A stretch of 64,000 bases of DNA, taken from positions 2,418,001-2,482,000 of the forward strand of contig NZ_CP151726.1 in the NCBI RefSeq assembly GCF_038443385.1, written 5' to 3'. The notes beneath the pieces were generated by a model, which was not told the origin of the DNA, made no database searches, and worked only from the letters and a program-made list of their open reading frames with translations. A program made the translations under genes and the position numbers. Source of the stretch: Stieleria varia. Lineage in GTDB: Bacteria > Planctomycetota > Planctomycetia > Pirellulales > Pirellulaceae. This document shows positions 46,495-55,549 of the stretch, one piece after another (within the stretch, counting starts at the first letter, position 1; each line of letters starts with the position of its first letter).

Positions 46495-49311
46495 ATGAGC
46501 ACCTGTAAATCATTGAATCGAGAATCGCCGTCGAACGCTCCGCCCAGGCAATCCGTGCGCTTTGGCGGGTGGATGGCCGGTTATGCCGTCGTTGCCTGCC
46601 TGTTTTTGCTCGACCTGACTGCGTCGACGGCACACGCACAGTTGCACGACTCTTTAGACGCCTATCCGCCCCGTTGGCAACTGGACACCTCCGATTGCGA
46701 CGCCCGCGTCGTGGACCATCGCAACTTGGCAGATCAGGGGATCGATGGCGGTGGCTGTGAAACCGTGACCGTTGTGGCTGGCAACGGCAGTGAAGCGCTG
46801 CTGGCGTATCGTATCGAACCGGTCATGGTGGTGGATGATTTGACGGCAACCGTTGCCGTGATGAGTGCCAAGCAAGGCCTGCGAGTAGGCTTGCGTGTCC
46901 GCTTTCCCTACGAACGAGACGACTTGACCAATCGGCCTCTGTCCACCGTCGTGTTCGGTGCTTCGTATACCCATCCAGGCGAGTTCACCACGTTGGGCGT
47001 AGGCCGCATTGGTGGCGATTTGAATCTCAAGATCATCGCGCTTCGCCAGCAATTCAATCGACCGCTCGACCTGCGAGATCCCTACGTCGATGCGATCATC
47101 GTCAATGCGTACGGCGGTGCAGGAGCGACGACCGTGCGACTGGATGAAATCAAAGTCCAGGGAATGCTATCGATCGGCGACGCTGCTTCGATGGGTTACG
47201 GGAATTTCAGCGGAATTGAACTCGATCGTAATCAGCAGTTTCGTATCGGCTCAGCCGACGGCGAACTGGGGCAAAGCATTCTGACGCAGCCGACGAATCG
47301 CACGGTGAGCCAAACCGCGTTTCCGACGGACACAGTGATCCGCATCCTGCAACACAACGGTGAGCCATTGTCGTGGGTCCGCTCGCTCGGGTTTGACGCT
47401 GTACTGCTTTCTGCACCACCGGATGCTGAGATCCTGCGCGAAGCCATCCAAGCACAGTTGCTCGTCTATGCCCCACCGCCCACCGCGCCGGATCCATCGC
47501 TGGAACCCTTGCTCGATCCCGTCGCCGGTTGGTTCATCGGTTCTGGCCTGTCGTTGGACTCCAGTCGCGTCGGGCAAGCGACGGTGTCATCCAACCGCCT
47601 GAGAAACTTCCCCGGCAGATGGCAACGTCCGGTGATCGCTGCACCGGCGGAAGCATGGCGAGACTATGCCGCAATCGCGGACGCATTGGTCGACGACCAG
47701 CCGATTCGAGAACGCGATCTTTCGGCTGTGGAAGAAGTCGCGGAGACATCAGAAAAGCGAGTCCAAGTCGGTGACCGGGTACAATTTGCCGTCGGCATCG
47801 CATCCATGCCATCTCACCGCGCGATGGAACAGAATGATGCGATCAGCTTGGCGATCGGCGCACCGCCCTCGGGAATGTTTCGTTGGCATTCGATGTTGCT
47901 GCAAACGGTTCGAAGTATCGAGAACGCGCCCGCCGCGATCCTGTTTCGTTCCTCGCGATCCTTGGCCAGTGGAACGGAGATGGCAGCCCATCGTTCGATG
48001 GCGCTCGGCTACACCAATCGACTGGTCGCGATGTTGGGGCCATGGATCGCTGGCTCGCAACAAGCGGCTCCGCTGCCTTTGTCGGGCGCACGCTACCGTT
48101 GCGGTCACCTAACCACGGCCGACGGAGCTGACCTGTTGCTGTTGACGTCAGAGATGACGCGGGGCAGCGAAGTACTGGCGGGGGACGGGCAAAGTATTGA
48201 GATTGTCTTGCCACCGGATTTAGCCAACCGAACGGTCTGGCGCATGACTCACTTCTCTGCCGAACGGATTGAAGTCATTCCGACGGCGGATGGTGCTCGC
48301 ATTCCGATCGTTTCGCCCGATGTGGCGGAAATCATCATCATCAGCGACGACCCGGCATTGGGCAGCAAGTTGTCCGCATCCGCCAAACGTTTTGTCCGCC
48401 AAGCATCGTTGGACCGTTGGCAATTGACCACGGATTGCGTCCGCATCACCCGCGAGCTCTGGAATCAAGCTGTTGCGATGCGTGCTGCTGAAGCTGCGAT
48501 CCCAATCGATTTGCTCACCGCGGCAGCCAACACGATTGCTGAGGGTGAGTCCACTTATCGCGCCGGAGATGCAGAGGCAACGTTGCGAATCGCACGCCGC
48601 GCCGATGCTTGGGGCATTCGATGCAGTTGGCAGCTCAGCCAAGCACTGATGTCCGACTGGCCTCATCCAACAAGCTGTCCGCCTATCGACAGCGGTTTGG
48701 CCGCCGTGCAAATCGCATGGAGTCCTTTGATGGAGGACGTTGGCTGGGGCCTGGACCGGTTGACCAGCGGAGGACTTGATTCACCAACGGTCTTGGCGCC
48801 TGGCAGTTGGACCTTTGGGCAAAGACGCGTCGCCCGCGCGACCAGCGAAGTCTACTGGACCGACCGAGGACATTTTGACGGCGTGGGCGCGTTGCGTCTG
48901 ATCGCTTCGTCACAGTCGGACACCGAACTGCCCGGCGGCTACGCGGGAACGGTCGCCCAATTACAAAGTCCGCCTGTGCGGATACCGACCGGCAAGGCGT
49001 ATCGAATCGATGCGATGGTTCGCACCATGGGATTCGGCAATCCCCATCAAGGTCTACTGGTCTACGACTCACTGGGTGGTCAGGAGATGGGTGTGCTGGT
49101 CCGCGGGCGAACAGAGTGGACGCCCGTGCGTTTGTATCGACAAGCCACGGAAGAAACGCAGGTCAGGGTCATGTTCGAACTGCTGGGTGGTGGTGAAGCC
49201 GTGATCGACGAAGTCCGCGTTCAACTCTGGGAACCCAAAGCCGCCCCACCGCTTCCATTTGTTCCGCTGCGAGCTGCCGAAGAAAACGATTTGCCGAACA
49301 GTCGGTTTTAG
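46495..49311 (+). CDS. Large exported protein of unknown function, C-terminal carbohydrate-binding-like fold
   Basis: 938 residues from the ATG at 46495, one codon after a TTG. The signal segment is residues 26-49 (WMAGYAVVACLFLLDLTASTAHAQ). The N-terminal part (about 50-225) is beta-rich and ends in ATTVRLDEIKVQG, typical of a jelly roll. A middle region of alternating strands and helices follows (VIRILQHNGEPLSWVRSLGFDAVLLSAPP). The last 130 residues form another jelly-roll pattern (VRIPTGKAYRIDAMVRTMGF...VRVMFELLGGGEAVIDEVRVQLWEP), as in family 4/9 carbohydrate-binding modules. The architecture recalls glycoside hydrolases, but no catalytic acid pair could be assigned. The F1-beta-like gene lies 229 bp downstream on the same strand. 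Confidence 0.7.
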   Translation: MSTCKSLNRESPSNAPPRQSVRFGGWMAGYAVVACLFLLDLTASTAHAQLHDSLDAYPPRWQLDTSDCDARVVDHRNLADQGIDGGGCETVTVVAGNGSEALLAYRIEPVMVVDDLTATVAVMSAKQGLRVGLRVRFPYERDDLTNRPLSTVVFGASYTHPGEFTTLGVGRIGGDLNLKIIALRQQFNRPLDLRDPYVDAIIVNAYGGAGATTVRLDEIKVQGMLSIGDAASMGYGNFSGIELDRNQQFRIGSADGELGQSILTQPTNRTVSQTAFPTDTVIRILQHNGEPLSWVRSLGFDAVLLSAPPDAEILREAIQAQLLVYAPPPTAPDPSLEPLLDPVAGWFIGSGLSLDSSRVGQATVSSNRLRNFPGRWQRPVIAAPAEAWRDYAAIADALVDDQPIRERDLSAVEEVAETSEKRVQVGDRVQFAVGIASMPSHRAMEQNDAISLAIGAPPSGMFRWHSMLLQTVRSIENAPAAILFRSSRSLASGTEMAAHRSMALGYTNRLVAMLGPWIAGSQQAAPLPLSGARYRCGHLTTADGADLLLLTSEMTRGSEVLAGDGQSIEIVLPPDLANRTVWRMTHFSAERIEVIPTADGARIPIVSPDVAEIIIISDDPALGSKLSASAKRFVRQASLDRWQLTTDCVRITRELWNQAVAMRAAEAAIPIDLLTAAANTIAEGESTYRAGDAEATLRIARRADAWGIRCSWQLSQALMSDWPHPTSCPPIDSGLAAVQIAWSPLMEDVGWGLDRLTSGGLDSPTVLAPGSWTFGQRRVARATSEVYWTDRGHFDGVGALRLIASSQSDTELPGGYAGTVAQLQSPPVRIPTGKAYRIDAMVRTMGFGNPHQGLLVYDSLGGQEMGVLVRGRTEWTPVRLYRQATEETQVRVMFELLGGGEAVIDEVRVQLWEPKAAPPLPFVPLRAAEENDLPNSRF

Positions 49312-49540
49312 CCAACCGTGACACGTGATTGTTAAGCGGGACGCTCTCGATCGCGCCGCAGCCGATTTGGAAGAGTGAAATATCTGTTCCCACGGGACAG
49401 AAAGAATGGAAGCCAGGAGAAAAAGAAGTCAGGAAGCTTGAGATCCCCATCATCGGTAGCGATATTTCTGTTCGTACGCCCCGCTCCGTGTTCCTGACGC
49501 CCCTTTTTCCTATCACTTTCCATCCTCATTGGTCGTCACC

Positions 49541-50515
49541 ATGTTCCCGCTGATTATCGGAATCGTCTTCGTTGCGTTGGTTGTCATCGCTTTGTTTGCG
49601 GTCATGCGGTCGCGAACCAGTCCAACGCAAGCGAAATCGTATCCGGCGAATTTGCCAGTTCTGGACACTGGGCTCAAAGCGATCGATCTATTGGCACCGC
49701 TGCCGCGAAGCGGAGATGTATTGATTTCTGGTGATCCAGGAGCGGGTGCAAAGACCATTGCCGGTGAGATGATGTACCGGTTACAGAACCATCCGTCATT
49801 GCCATATCAAACACTCTGCCTGTTGGACGCCGGATCGAAAGATGCCGAGGTCATGTCGGCAGAGTTTTCGGAGACTCTGCCAGATTCGATTCAACGGCGA
49901 ATGGTGCAATCAATTGCAACGCGAGATGTGATGGACTTGGTTCAACAGTCATCTCGGGAATCTCGTTGTGCAATTGTGGTCTTCAGTCAAGATGAACGTT
50001 TTATTCATCTGTTCCGCGACGCGATCCGCGAAATGCGAACAGAGATTCCTGCATCATCCCGTCTGTTGGCGATCATCGTCACCGAGTCGATGCATTGGAC
50101 GACTTGTGACGCAACGGTTTACTTTTCACAGTCGGTTGCCGAGTCGGGTGTGTATCCAGCGTTGGATCCTCAACGCTCCTCCTCTCGACTGAGCGACGAT
50201 CCCCGAGTGCCTGCGCATCGACGTGAGATAGCCGCACGGCTAAGACGCTTGCTCGCTGACGTCGTCGAGAGCCTATACCCGGACGCTCTGGGCGACCCGC
50301 AGTGGATGTTTAATCAACGCGGTGCCAACAAAGCACAGGGGCAAGCGTTTCGATTCCTCAGTCAACTTCTGTTTACGGCTGAGCCCTACACGGGAAAGAA
50401 GGCGGCGTGCATTGCTGCCGACGACGCGGCGATTTGGTTCCGGCAAATCCTTGACGGACAATTCGAGCAGCTGCCCCCGCAAAGCTTTCTCTATCAAAAC
50501 AAATTGCCCCACTGA
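49541..50515 (+). CDS. Membrane-anchored F1-ATPase beta-like P-loop protein with altered Walker A
   Basis: 324 residues from the ATG at 49541 (a TTG lies four codons upstream). Residues 2-22 form one transmembrane helix (FPLIIGIVFVALVVIALFAVM). Then comes VLDTGLKAIDLLAPLPRSG, nearly the classic lead-in to the P-loop of the F1 beta subunit. The loop itself reads GDPGAGAKT (64-72), with one extra residue between the last Gly and Lys compared with GxxxxGKT. Later ESGVYPALDPQRSSSRL (201-217) matches the beta-subunit segment that precedes the arginine-finger region. The catalytic GERxxE motif is absent. It is likely a degenerate, membrane-tethered paralogue of the rotary ATPase catalytic subunit. 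Whether it binds nucleotide is uncertain. No other ATP synthase gene is in the window. Confidence 0.75.
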   Translation: MFPLIIGIVFVALVVIALFAVMRSRTSPTQAKSYPANLPVLDTGLKAIDLLAPLPRSGDVLISGDPGAGAKTIAGEMMYRLQNHPSLPYQTLCLLDAGSKDAEVMSAEFSETLPDSIQRRMVQSIATRDVMDLVQQSSRESRCAIVVFSQDERFIHLFRDAIREMRTEIPASSRLLAIIVTESMHWTTCDATVYFSQSVAESGVYPALDPQRSSSRLSDDPRVPAHRREIAARLRRLLADVVESLYPDALGDPQWMFNQRGANKAQGQAFRFLSQLLFTAEPYTGKKAACIAADDAAIWFRQILDGQFEQLPPQSFLYQNKLPH

Positions 50516-50569
50516 CGCGTTTGCGACAATGAGGCAATGTCTGGAATTCATGCTACGCTTGGCGGCCGA

Positions 50570-50866
50570 TCACCAGCCGATGTAGTACGCCGGACGGGCG
50601 ACGACGACCGGCGGCGCGAAGACGGGACGATACGGCAATACCGGTGCCACGCGATAGGCTTCTACTCGAACCACAGGTGCAGGTGCGTAATAGCTGTGAA
50701 CCTCAACTGCGGGTGCCGGCGCGTAGTAGGCGGCGGTAGGCACCGGCACCGCTACCGGATGATAGGCGGCATACCGGCGAAACCGCCATCCGCCAGCCTC
50801 TGCGTCGGACGCGAAGGTGAATGCCATCACAGCCACGACCGCTGCTACAAAAACTCGACGAAACAT
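50570..50866 (-). CDS. Small exported Tyr/Pro/Val-rich protein
   Basis: 98 residues from the ATG at 50866, which has GGAGAG upstream at good spacing. A signal peptide (MFRRVFVAAVVAVMAFTFASDAEA) precedes a low-complexity mature part made of repeats such as YYAPAPAVEVHS/YYAPAPVVRVEA and VPVPTAAYYAPAP. Short proteins of this kind are common in planctomycetes and may be envelope components. No function is known. Confidence 0.75.
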   Translation of the reverse strand: MFRRVFVAAVVAVMAFTFASDAEAGGWRFRRYAAYHPVAVPVPTAAYYAPAPAVEVHSYYAPAPVVRVEAYRVAPVLPYRPVFAPPVVVARPAYYIGW

Positions 50867-51039
50867 TTGACTCTCCAGATGTGGACGTTCCAACCACCGA
50901 TCGCCCGAACCGCGAATCACGATGTCGTGTGACGTGACTCCGGAAACCCCGGAAACACGTCCGCTGCCTCCTCATGGCGGATCAGCTTCGCGTCGACGCT
51001 CAGCGGCTTTTGACCATGCAGTCTACGCAAAAAAAATCG

Positions 51040-52917
51040 TCAGGGAACACCTGGCGTCTCGGTTATCGGAAACAACTGCGGATCCAGGTCGTGGAGCTTT
51101 TGTCGCAGGGAAGGCAGGATCCGCTCGGCGGCCGCCATTCCAAGCTGTGCGGTTTGTCTCGTGTCTTCGAACGCCGCGATGTCGACGTCCGCAACATCCG
51201 GGGTGATCGTTACGTCCGCGGACAAGGAACCGATGCGGCAGAGATTGCGGTCCTGGACCTGACGCACCCGCCGAATCACCTGGGTAATGCTGGGTTTTCT
51301 CATCTGCCCGGTCGGCGTATCAGGCTTGTTTCCGGCAAACTCTCGCTCCATCCTCGACGCCACGTCCACGCCGATGACGAAGTTTGCCCCGCGGCGGATC
51401 AGTGCGTCGGCGGGAATCACATTCAGAATTCCGCCGTCCACCAGAACTTTTCCGTCTCGCAGATACGGAGGGGACAGTTGGGGCAAATTGATGCTTTCGG
51501 TGATCGCATCGACGCAATCGAACTGAGACCGGATGACTTCCTCGCCGCTGACCAGATCCGCGCTGACGGTTTCGATCGGGATCGGTAACTGCTCCAGACG
51601 CCAGCGTTGAAAGTATCGTCGCAGCATGGGATCCCATCCACGCGTTCGATACTTCCAAATCAAATACCACTTACCGCCACCCGGCAGCATCCTAAAGAAA
51701 CGCGGCAGTTTCAGATCCGACGGATAGGATCCCAGGGCAAACTCGGCGGAAAACCCCGCACAGTAGGTCACTCCCAACATTGCCCCGACACTTGTGCCGG
51801 CCATCAAGTCCACCACGATCCCGGCGCGTTCCAAAGCTTGAAAGACTCCCAGATGAGCCATTCCACGCGCGGCACCTCCACCGAGCGCTAAACCGATCTG
51901 CACGCCACGCAGCGCGTGGACGATGCGTTCGGTTCCCGCGTTCAGACCGTCGGGTAAATCACCATAGTGCAGAAGTTCGTCGTCGCCATGGTGGACAACA
52001 AAATGACGCGTGATCATCTTCTGCAGTTCAGGTGCCAAGGGGATCACGCGTTCAGCGGCGGACACCACCCAGATCACGTTCAACTTGTCACGAAAGGCAC
52101 GCGTCTGGGCGACCAAATCGGACAGCATGGTTTCCAGTTTGGCATGGTTCTCCGGGGTGACGACAAAGAACGCTTGCTGAACGTATTGCAGCAAAGGGGA
52201 CAGGCGTTGCGGGTCGGCAGTCTTGGTTTCCGATTCAAACTCCAACACCACACGATCCATCTTGGTCCACTTTCCCAACTGAGCCCGGATCTCCGCCGTC
52301 TCCTCGCCGCTGAACCGAAACGTTGTCTCACTTGGGATTTGGTCGGGATCATCGGTGATCCTGCCGATGGACTCACCCAGATCGATCAGTCGATCCACCA
52401 CGGCGTTAGTGACCTGCCGGGTGTGTTGAGAGACGTGAATGATCGCCAGTGATTTGGCCCACTCACGTTTTTGGGACGAGTCCAAAAACTCCGACATCGG
52501 AACGGCCGCGTCACGCAGTAGATTGCGTGCGAGAACGGGCAAGGACTCCATGAGGGAAACCGCCAAGTCGTGCGGGATTTCCAAAGCCCAGGTCGGCTCC
52601 TCCGCGATCAGGTCCACCGTCGCGGGTTCTCCACGCACCAATTCGATCACACCGACTTGATCGTGAGTCCCGAATCGTGCGATAGGGATTCGGGGTTGAT
52701 CCCGATGAGACGCGAGGCACAATCGCCCGCTGACGATCAGCCAAATCGCCGCAGGGATCTCGCCTGCGGAATAGACGATCTCGTCTTGCGCAAAGCTGCG
52801 GATCCGGACACCCGACGCGGCGACTTTGCGGCACTCCTCCTCGGCCAATCCACGACTGGCCGGGTGCAGCAATAGGAACGACAGGATTTCCTCGACAGAT
52901 TCGGCCATCGGCAACAT
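51040..52917 (-). CDS. Patatin-like phospholipase with cyclic-nucleotide-binding-like domain (NTE type)
   Basis: 625 residues (an in-frame ATG three codons downstream, at 52908, is also possible). Residues 15-135 resemble a CRP/cNMP-binding beta roll (IRSFAQDEIVYSAGEIPAAIWLIVSGRLCLAS). After a helical linker, the patatin domain starts at about 340: oxyanion hole GGGAARG (346-352), nucleophile Ser376 in GTSVG, and catalytic Asp in the VDGGILNVIPADAL motif. This is the bacterial relative of neuropathy target esterase and acts as a serine phospholipase or lysophospholipase at the membrane. The phosphate-binding FGExALL-type cassette of true cAMP binders is not evident, so ligand binding may be lost. 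Confidence 0.9.
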   Translation of the reverse strand: MLPMAESVEEILSFLLLHPASRGLAEEECRKVAASGVRIRSFAQDEIVYSAGEIPAAIWLIVSGRLCLASHRDQPRIPIARFGTHDQVGVIELVRGEPATVDLIAEEPTWALEIPHDLAVSLMESLPVLARNLLRDAAVPMSEFLDSSQKREWAKSLAIIHVSQHTRQVTNAVVDRLIDLGESIGRITDDPDQIPSETTFRFSGEETAEIRAQLGKWTKMDRVVLEFESETKTADPQRLSPLLQYVQQAFFVVTPENHAKLETMLSDLVAQTRAFRDKLNVIWVVSAAERVIPLAPELQKMITRHFVVHHGDDELLHYGDLPDGLNAGTERIVHALRGVQIGLALGGGAARGMAHLGVFQALERAGIVVDLMAGTSVGAMLGVTYCAGFSAEFALGSYPSDLKLPRFFRMLPGGGKWYLIWKYRTRGWDPMLRRYFQRWRLEQLPIPIETVSADLVSGEEVIRSQFDCVDAITESINLPQLSPPYLRDGKVLVDGGILNVIPADALIRRGANFVIGVDVASRMEREFAGNKPDTPTGQMRKPSITQVIRRVRQVQDRNLCRIGSLSADVTITPDVADVDIAAFEDTRQTAQLGMAAAERILPSLRQKLHDLDPQLFPITETPGVP

Positions 52918-52975
52918 TCCATCCGTGCGATTCTCTGATCAGTCACGCGGATCGCCGACGGATCCAGTCGTCTCA

Positions 52976-54568
52976 CTACAGCGGGAATTCTTCCTCTGCG
53001 GCGGCTTCCGCGTACAACGGCATGTGCCGATAGTAGACTTCCAAGATCATCGTTGCAAACGAGGTGATGCACAAGCGACCCGCGTCGGACATGTGCGGCG
53101 AGCCATCAAAGTACCAGCTTCCTTTGGCTCCCGGTTCCTGGGCTTGTGTTTCAACAAGGTAATCTCGCAATTCTGCATTGAACTTGTCCCATTCTGGGCC
53201 ACCCGCGTGTCGCAGGACCTGCGCGGCGTAGTAATCGTAGTACAAGTCTTTTTTGCTGACGCCTGTTTTCGACAAGTGCTGGACGCCTTTGACGATCCCC
53301 GGATGCGTCTTGTCCCAACCGCTGTACATACGACACAGCAAGCCGACAGCAGTGGTTGCCGGACGGACTTTGGTTTCTTTCTTGGTGTAACCGTAAATGG
53401 AACCGCCGTCCGACCCGACGCGATCCAGGAACAGCATGGAACCCTTGATGGTTGCCGGTGGAACGGCCAAGTGTCCCATGTATCCACTTTTGAGCGCCAT
53501 CACTTGCCAGCCGACAACCGACGTATCACCTTGATTGTCACGCACGCCGTAGCGCCAGCCGCCATCGTTGCCTTGTGCGGCAACGATGAAATTGATCGCC
53601 GCTTGTGCCGGTCCAGCGATGTCAGGATCACCGGTCATCGCGTAAGCTTCGCATAAAGTGATGGCCGCAAGTCCGTGATCGTACATGTTGCCACCGCCCC
53701 GGTAATCGATCACCGGCAAACCGTTTTGCTTTCCAGGTTTACCGTTCTGAATCAAGAACTTCAGCCCTTGCCAGACGACTTGCTTGTACTCGCCTTTGAG
53801 GTGCGTTTGTCCGGCGCCCATGAAAGGCAGCAGGGCTAGTGCGGTTGCCGCGTTCACTTGCTTGGCACGTTTCTCGTCGCACTGATTACCGCACGCGTTT
53901 CGACAGACCTCGCTGTGGGCAAAGGTCCAAGCGCCTTGAAACGCCCCCGCTTTGATCTGGTGTCGAGAAAACCATTTCAACGCTTCGGTGACCGCCGCTT
54001 CACTGCTTTCGGTTCCGCCGTACTCACGCAGCAGTTTTTTCTTCATGTCCGCGCTGCGACTGCCCATCGGTTTCATCGACATCGTCGACAGAGTCTGCAA
54101 GGCAGAGGACGTGGGTGCCATTTCGGAAGCGAAGTCCGACATTTCGATGGGGACGGCCGCCATGTCCATCACGGGGACTTCCACCGCAGTGGGCTCGACC
54201 ATCTCGACCGGTTCGGTGATCTCCACCGGCTCGGTGACTTCCTCGGTCTCTTCGATCTCGCCCGGATCGATCTCGTCCATCGTCAACTCTTCGATCTCCG
54301 GACCGTCGTCCGAGTTGGCCGATGCCGTCAACACATTGATGATGTCGATCGGGTTGGCAATGGAGATCAACCCCAGCACCAACAGAATCAGAGCGTGAAC
54401 CAGTGTGCTGACCAGCCATGCCGGAGTCGCTTGCCAGAACAGAAACCGGCGTTGGATCTGCTCCTGCATGTCCTCCTGATCGCCTTCCTCGGCTTGCAAT
54501 TCCTCATCCGTCACGGGAACCGCGTCAAAGACATCGTCGACTTGATCGGGGTCTATTCCTGCTGACAT
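52976..54568 (-). CDS. Membrane-anchored alpha/alpha-toroid (prenyltransferase/squalene-oxidase-like) protein
   Basis: 530 residues from the ATG at 54568, preceded by GAGG. Residues 1-45 are acidic and cytoplasmic-like, and a transmembrane helix lies at 50-70 (AWLVSTLVHALILLVLGLI). Then comes a strongly acidic Pro/Glu linker (EELTMDEIDPGEIEETEEVTEPVEITEP). From about 185 there are repeated helical segments typical of the alpha/alpha toroid fold (EALKWFSRHQ, GLKFLIQNGKPGKQNGLPVIDYRGGGNMYDHGLAAITLCEAYAM, AAINFIVAAQGNDGGWRYGVRDNQGDTSVVGWQVMALKSG). The DxDD acid of squalene cyclases is not present, so a binding or scaffolding role is more likely than catalysis. A Cys cluster CRNACGNQC sits in the first repeat. 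Confidence 0.8.
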   Translation of the reverse strand: MSAGIDPDQVDDVFDAVPVTDEELQAEEGDQEDMQEQIQRRFLFWQATPAWLVSTLVHALILLVLGLISIANPIDIINVLTASANSDDGPEIEELTMDEIDPGEIEETEEVTEPVEITEPVEMVEPTAVEVPVMDMAAVPIEMSDFASEMAPTSSALQTLSTMSMKPMGSRSADMKKKLLREYGGTESSEAAVTEALKWFSRHQIKAGAFQGAWTFAHSEVCRNACGNQCDEKRAKQVNAATALALLPFMGAGQTHLKGEYKQVVWQGLKFLIQNGKPGKQNGLPVIDYRGGGNMYDHGLAAITLCEAYAMTGDPDIAGPAQAAINFIVAAQGNDGGWRYGVRDNQGDTSVVGWQVMALKSGYMGHLAVPPATIKGSMLFLDRVGSDGGSIYGYTKKETKVRPATTAVGLLCRMYSGWDKTHPGIVKGVQHLSKTGVSKKDLYYDYYAAQVLRHAGGPEWDKFNAELRDYLVETQAQEPGAKGSWYFDGSPHMSDAGRLCITSFATMILEVYYRHMPLYAEAAAEEEFPL

Positions 54569-54856
54569 GCTTGATCCTCGCATCACGACGCCGGGAAACG
54601 GGCCGCAAAAAGAACTGGAATGAAGAAAAGGTGTTGACGCGTCTGTCGGCTGAAAAACCTGTTGGCCGAAAAACTCATTATATGCGAATTTCGTTCCACC
54701 GCGAGATTTTCAGCCCAAAGCGAGTGCTGGCGGGAAAAAACGATTGCCAGTCAACACGATTAGAACACCATGAAACCCCCAAAGGTACTCAGGTTGTCCC
54801 CATGGTTTCGCGATTCCAGCGGCCGGAAACCGATCCAAAACCACCCCGCAGGGTGG

Positions 54857-55465
54857 TCAGTTTCGCTGGTCGTAGCTCTTCTGTTGAACGTTGATGAGGG
54901 TCTCCAAGAACTTCCTCAGTGCCGGACGGACTCGCTCAATCAGTTGGACCCGCTGCTCCACCGCCGGGATACGCTTCTCCGCTGCCGAATTCTCAGCCAA
55001 AACGAGGCCCACCCAGCCGTCATTCATGTCCAGTTGAATTCCCCGCTCAGCGAAGCGGTGTTCGGTGGGGTCTGAAAACCGCAACTCCACAACATAGGAA
55101 TCTGCGGCTGCGGAGAGCGAAGTGACCGGATTGTCCTTGGTCGAGTCCCACAGGTAACTTCGTTCATCCAGCAACGAGTGCCTGAGGTGCCCCAAGCCGG
55201 GCGTTCCGCTCAAGTTCACCGGTTCAAATTCTTTGCCGCTGATCGAAACCAGCTCGACCCGTTCGGCCAACTGCAGGGCGGTGATGGTGTCGTCACCCCA
55301 GTACGCTCGCGATTTCTCCAGCCTCGTGCGTCGGGCATAGATGCTGCCGATCGCACCCAGAACGCCCAGCACCAGAATCGCGACGCCAATCAGGATGCCG
55401 CGACGAGTGACGGAAACGCGTGGATCATTGAATTTGTCGTCGTGAGGGTTGTCGATTTCATTCAT
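54857..55465 (-). CDS. Bitopic membrane protein of unknown function
   Basis: 202 residues. A hydrophilic N-terminus is followed by one transmembrane helix (about 23-44, RGILIGVAILVLGVLGAIGSIYA) and a periplasmic-like domain of about 155 residues with no recognised family. The gene ends 288 bp before the start of the toroid gene, upstream of it in the same direction, so shared transcription is possible. It is divergent from aroB with 84 bp between the two starts. Confidence 0.7.
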   Translation of the reverse strand: MNEIDNPHDDKFNDPRVSVTRRGILIGVAILVLGVLGAIGSIYARRTRLEKSRAYWGDDTITALQLAERVELVSISGKEFEPVNLSGTPGLGHLRHSLLDERSYLWDSTKDNPVTSLSAAADSYVVELRFSDPTEHRFAERGIQLDMNDGWVGLVLAENSAAEKRIPAVEQRVQLIERVRPALRKFLETLINVQQKSYDQRN

Positions 55466-55549
55466 CGGTTATGCTGTCGCGTCAAAAAGTCGTCCGTGGT
55501 CCATCAACCGGACCGGCACCTTGTTTAGATCATTTATCGATACATCACT

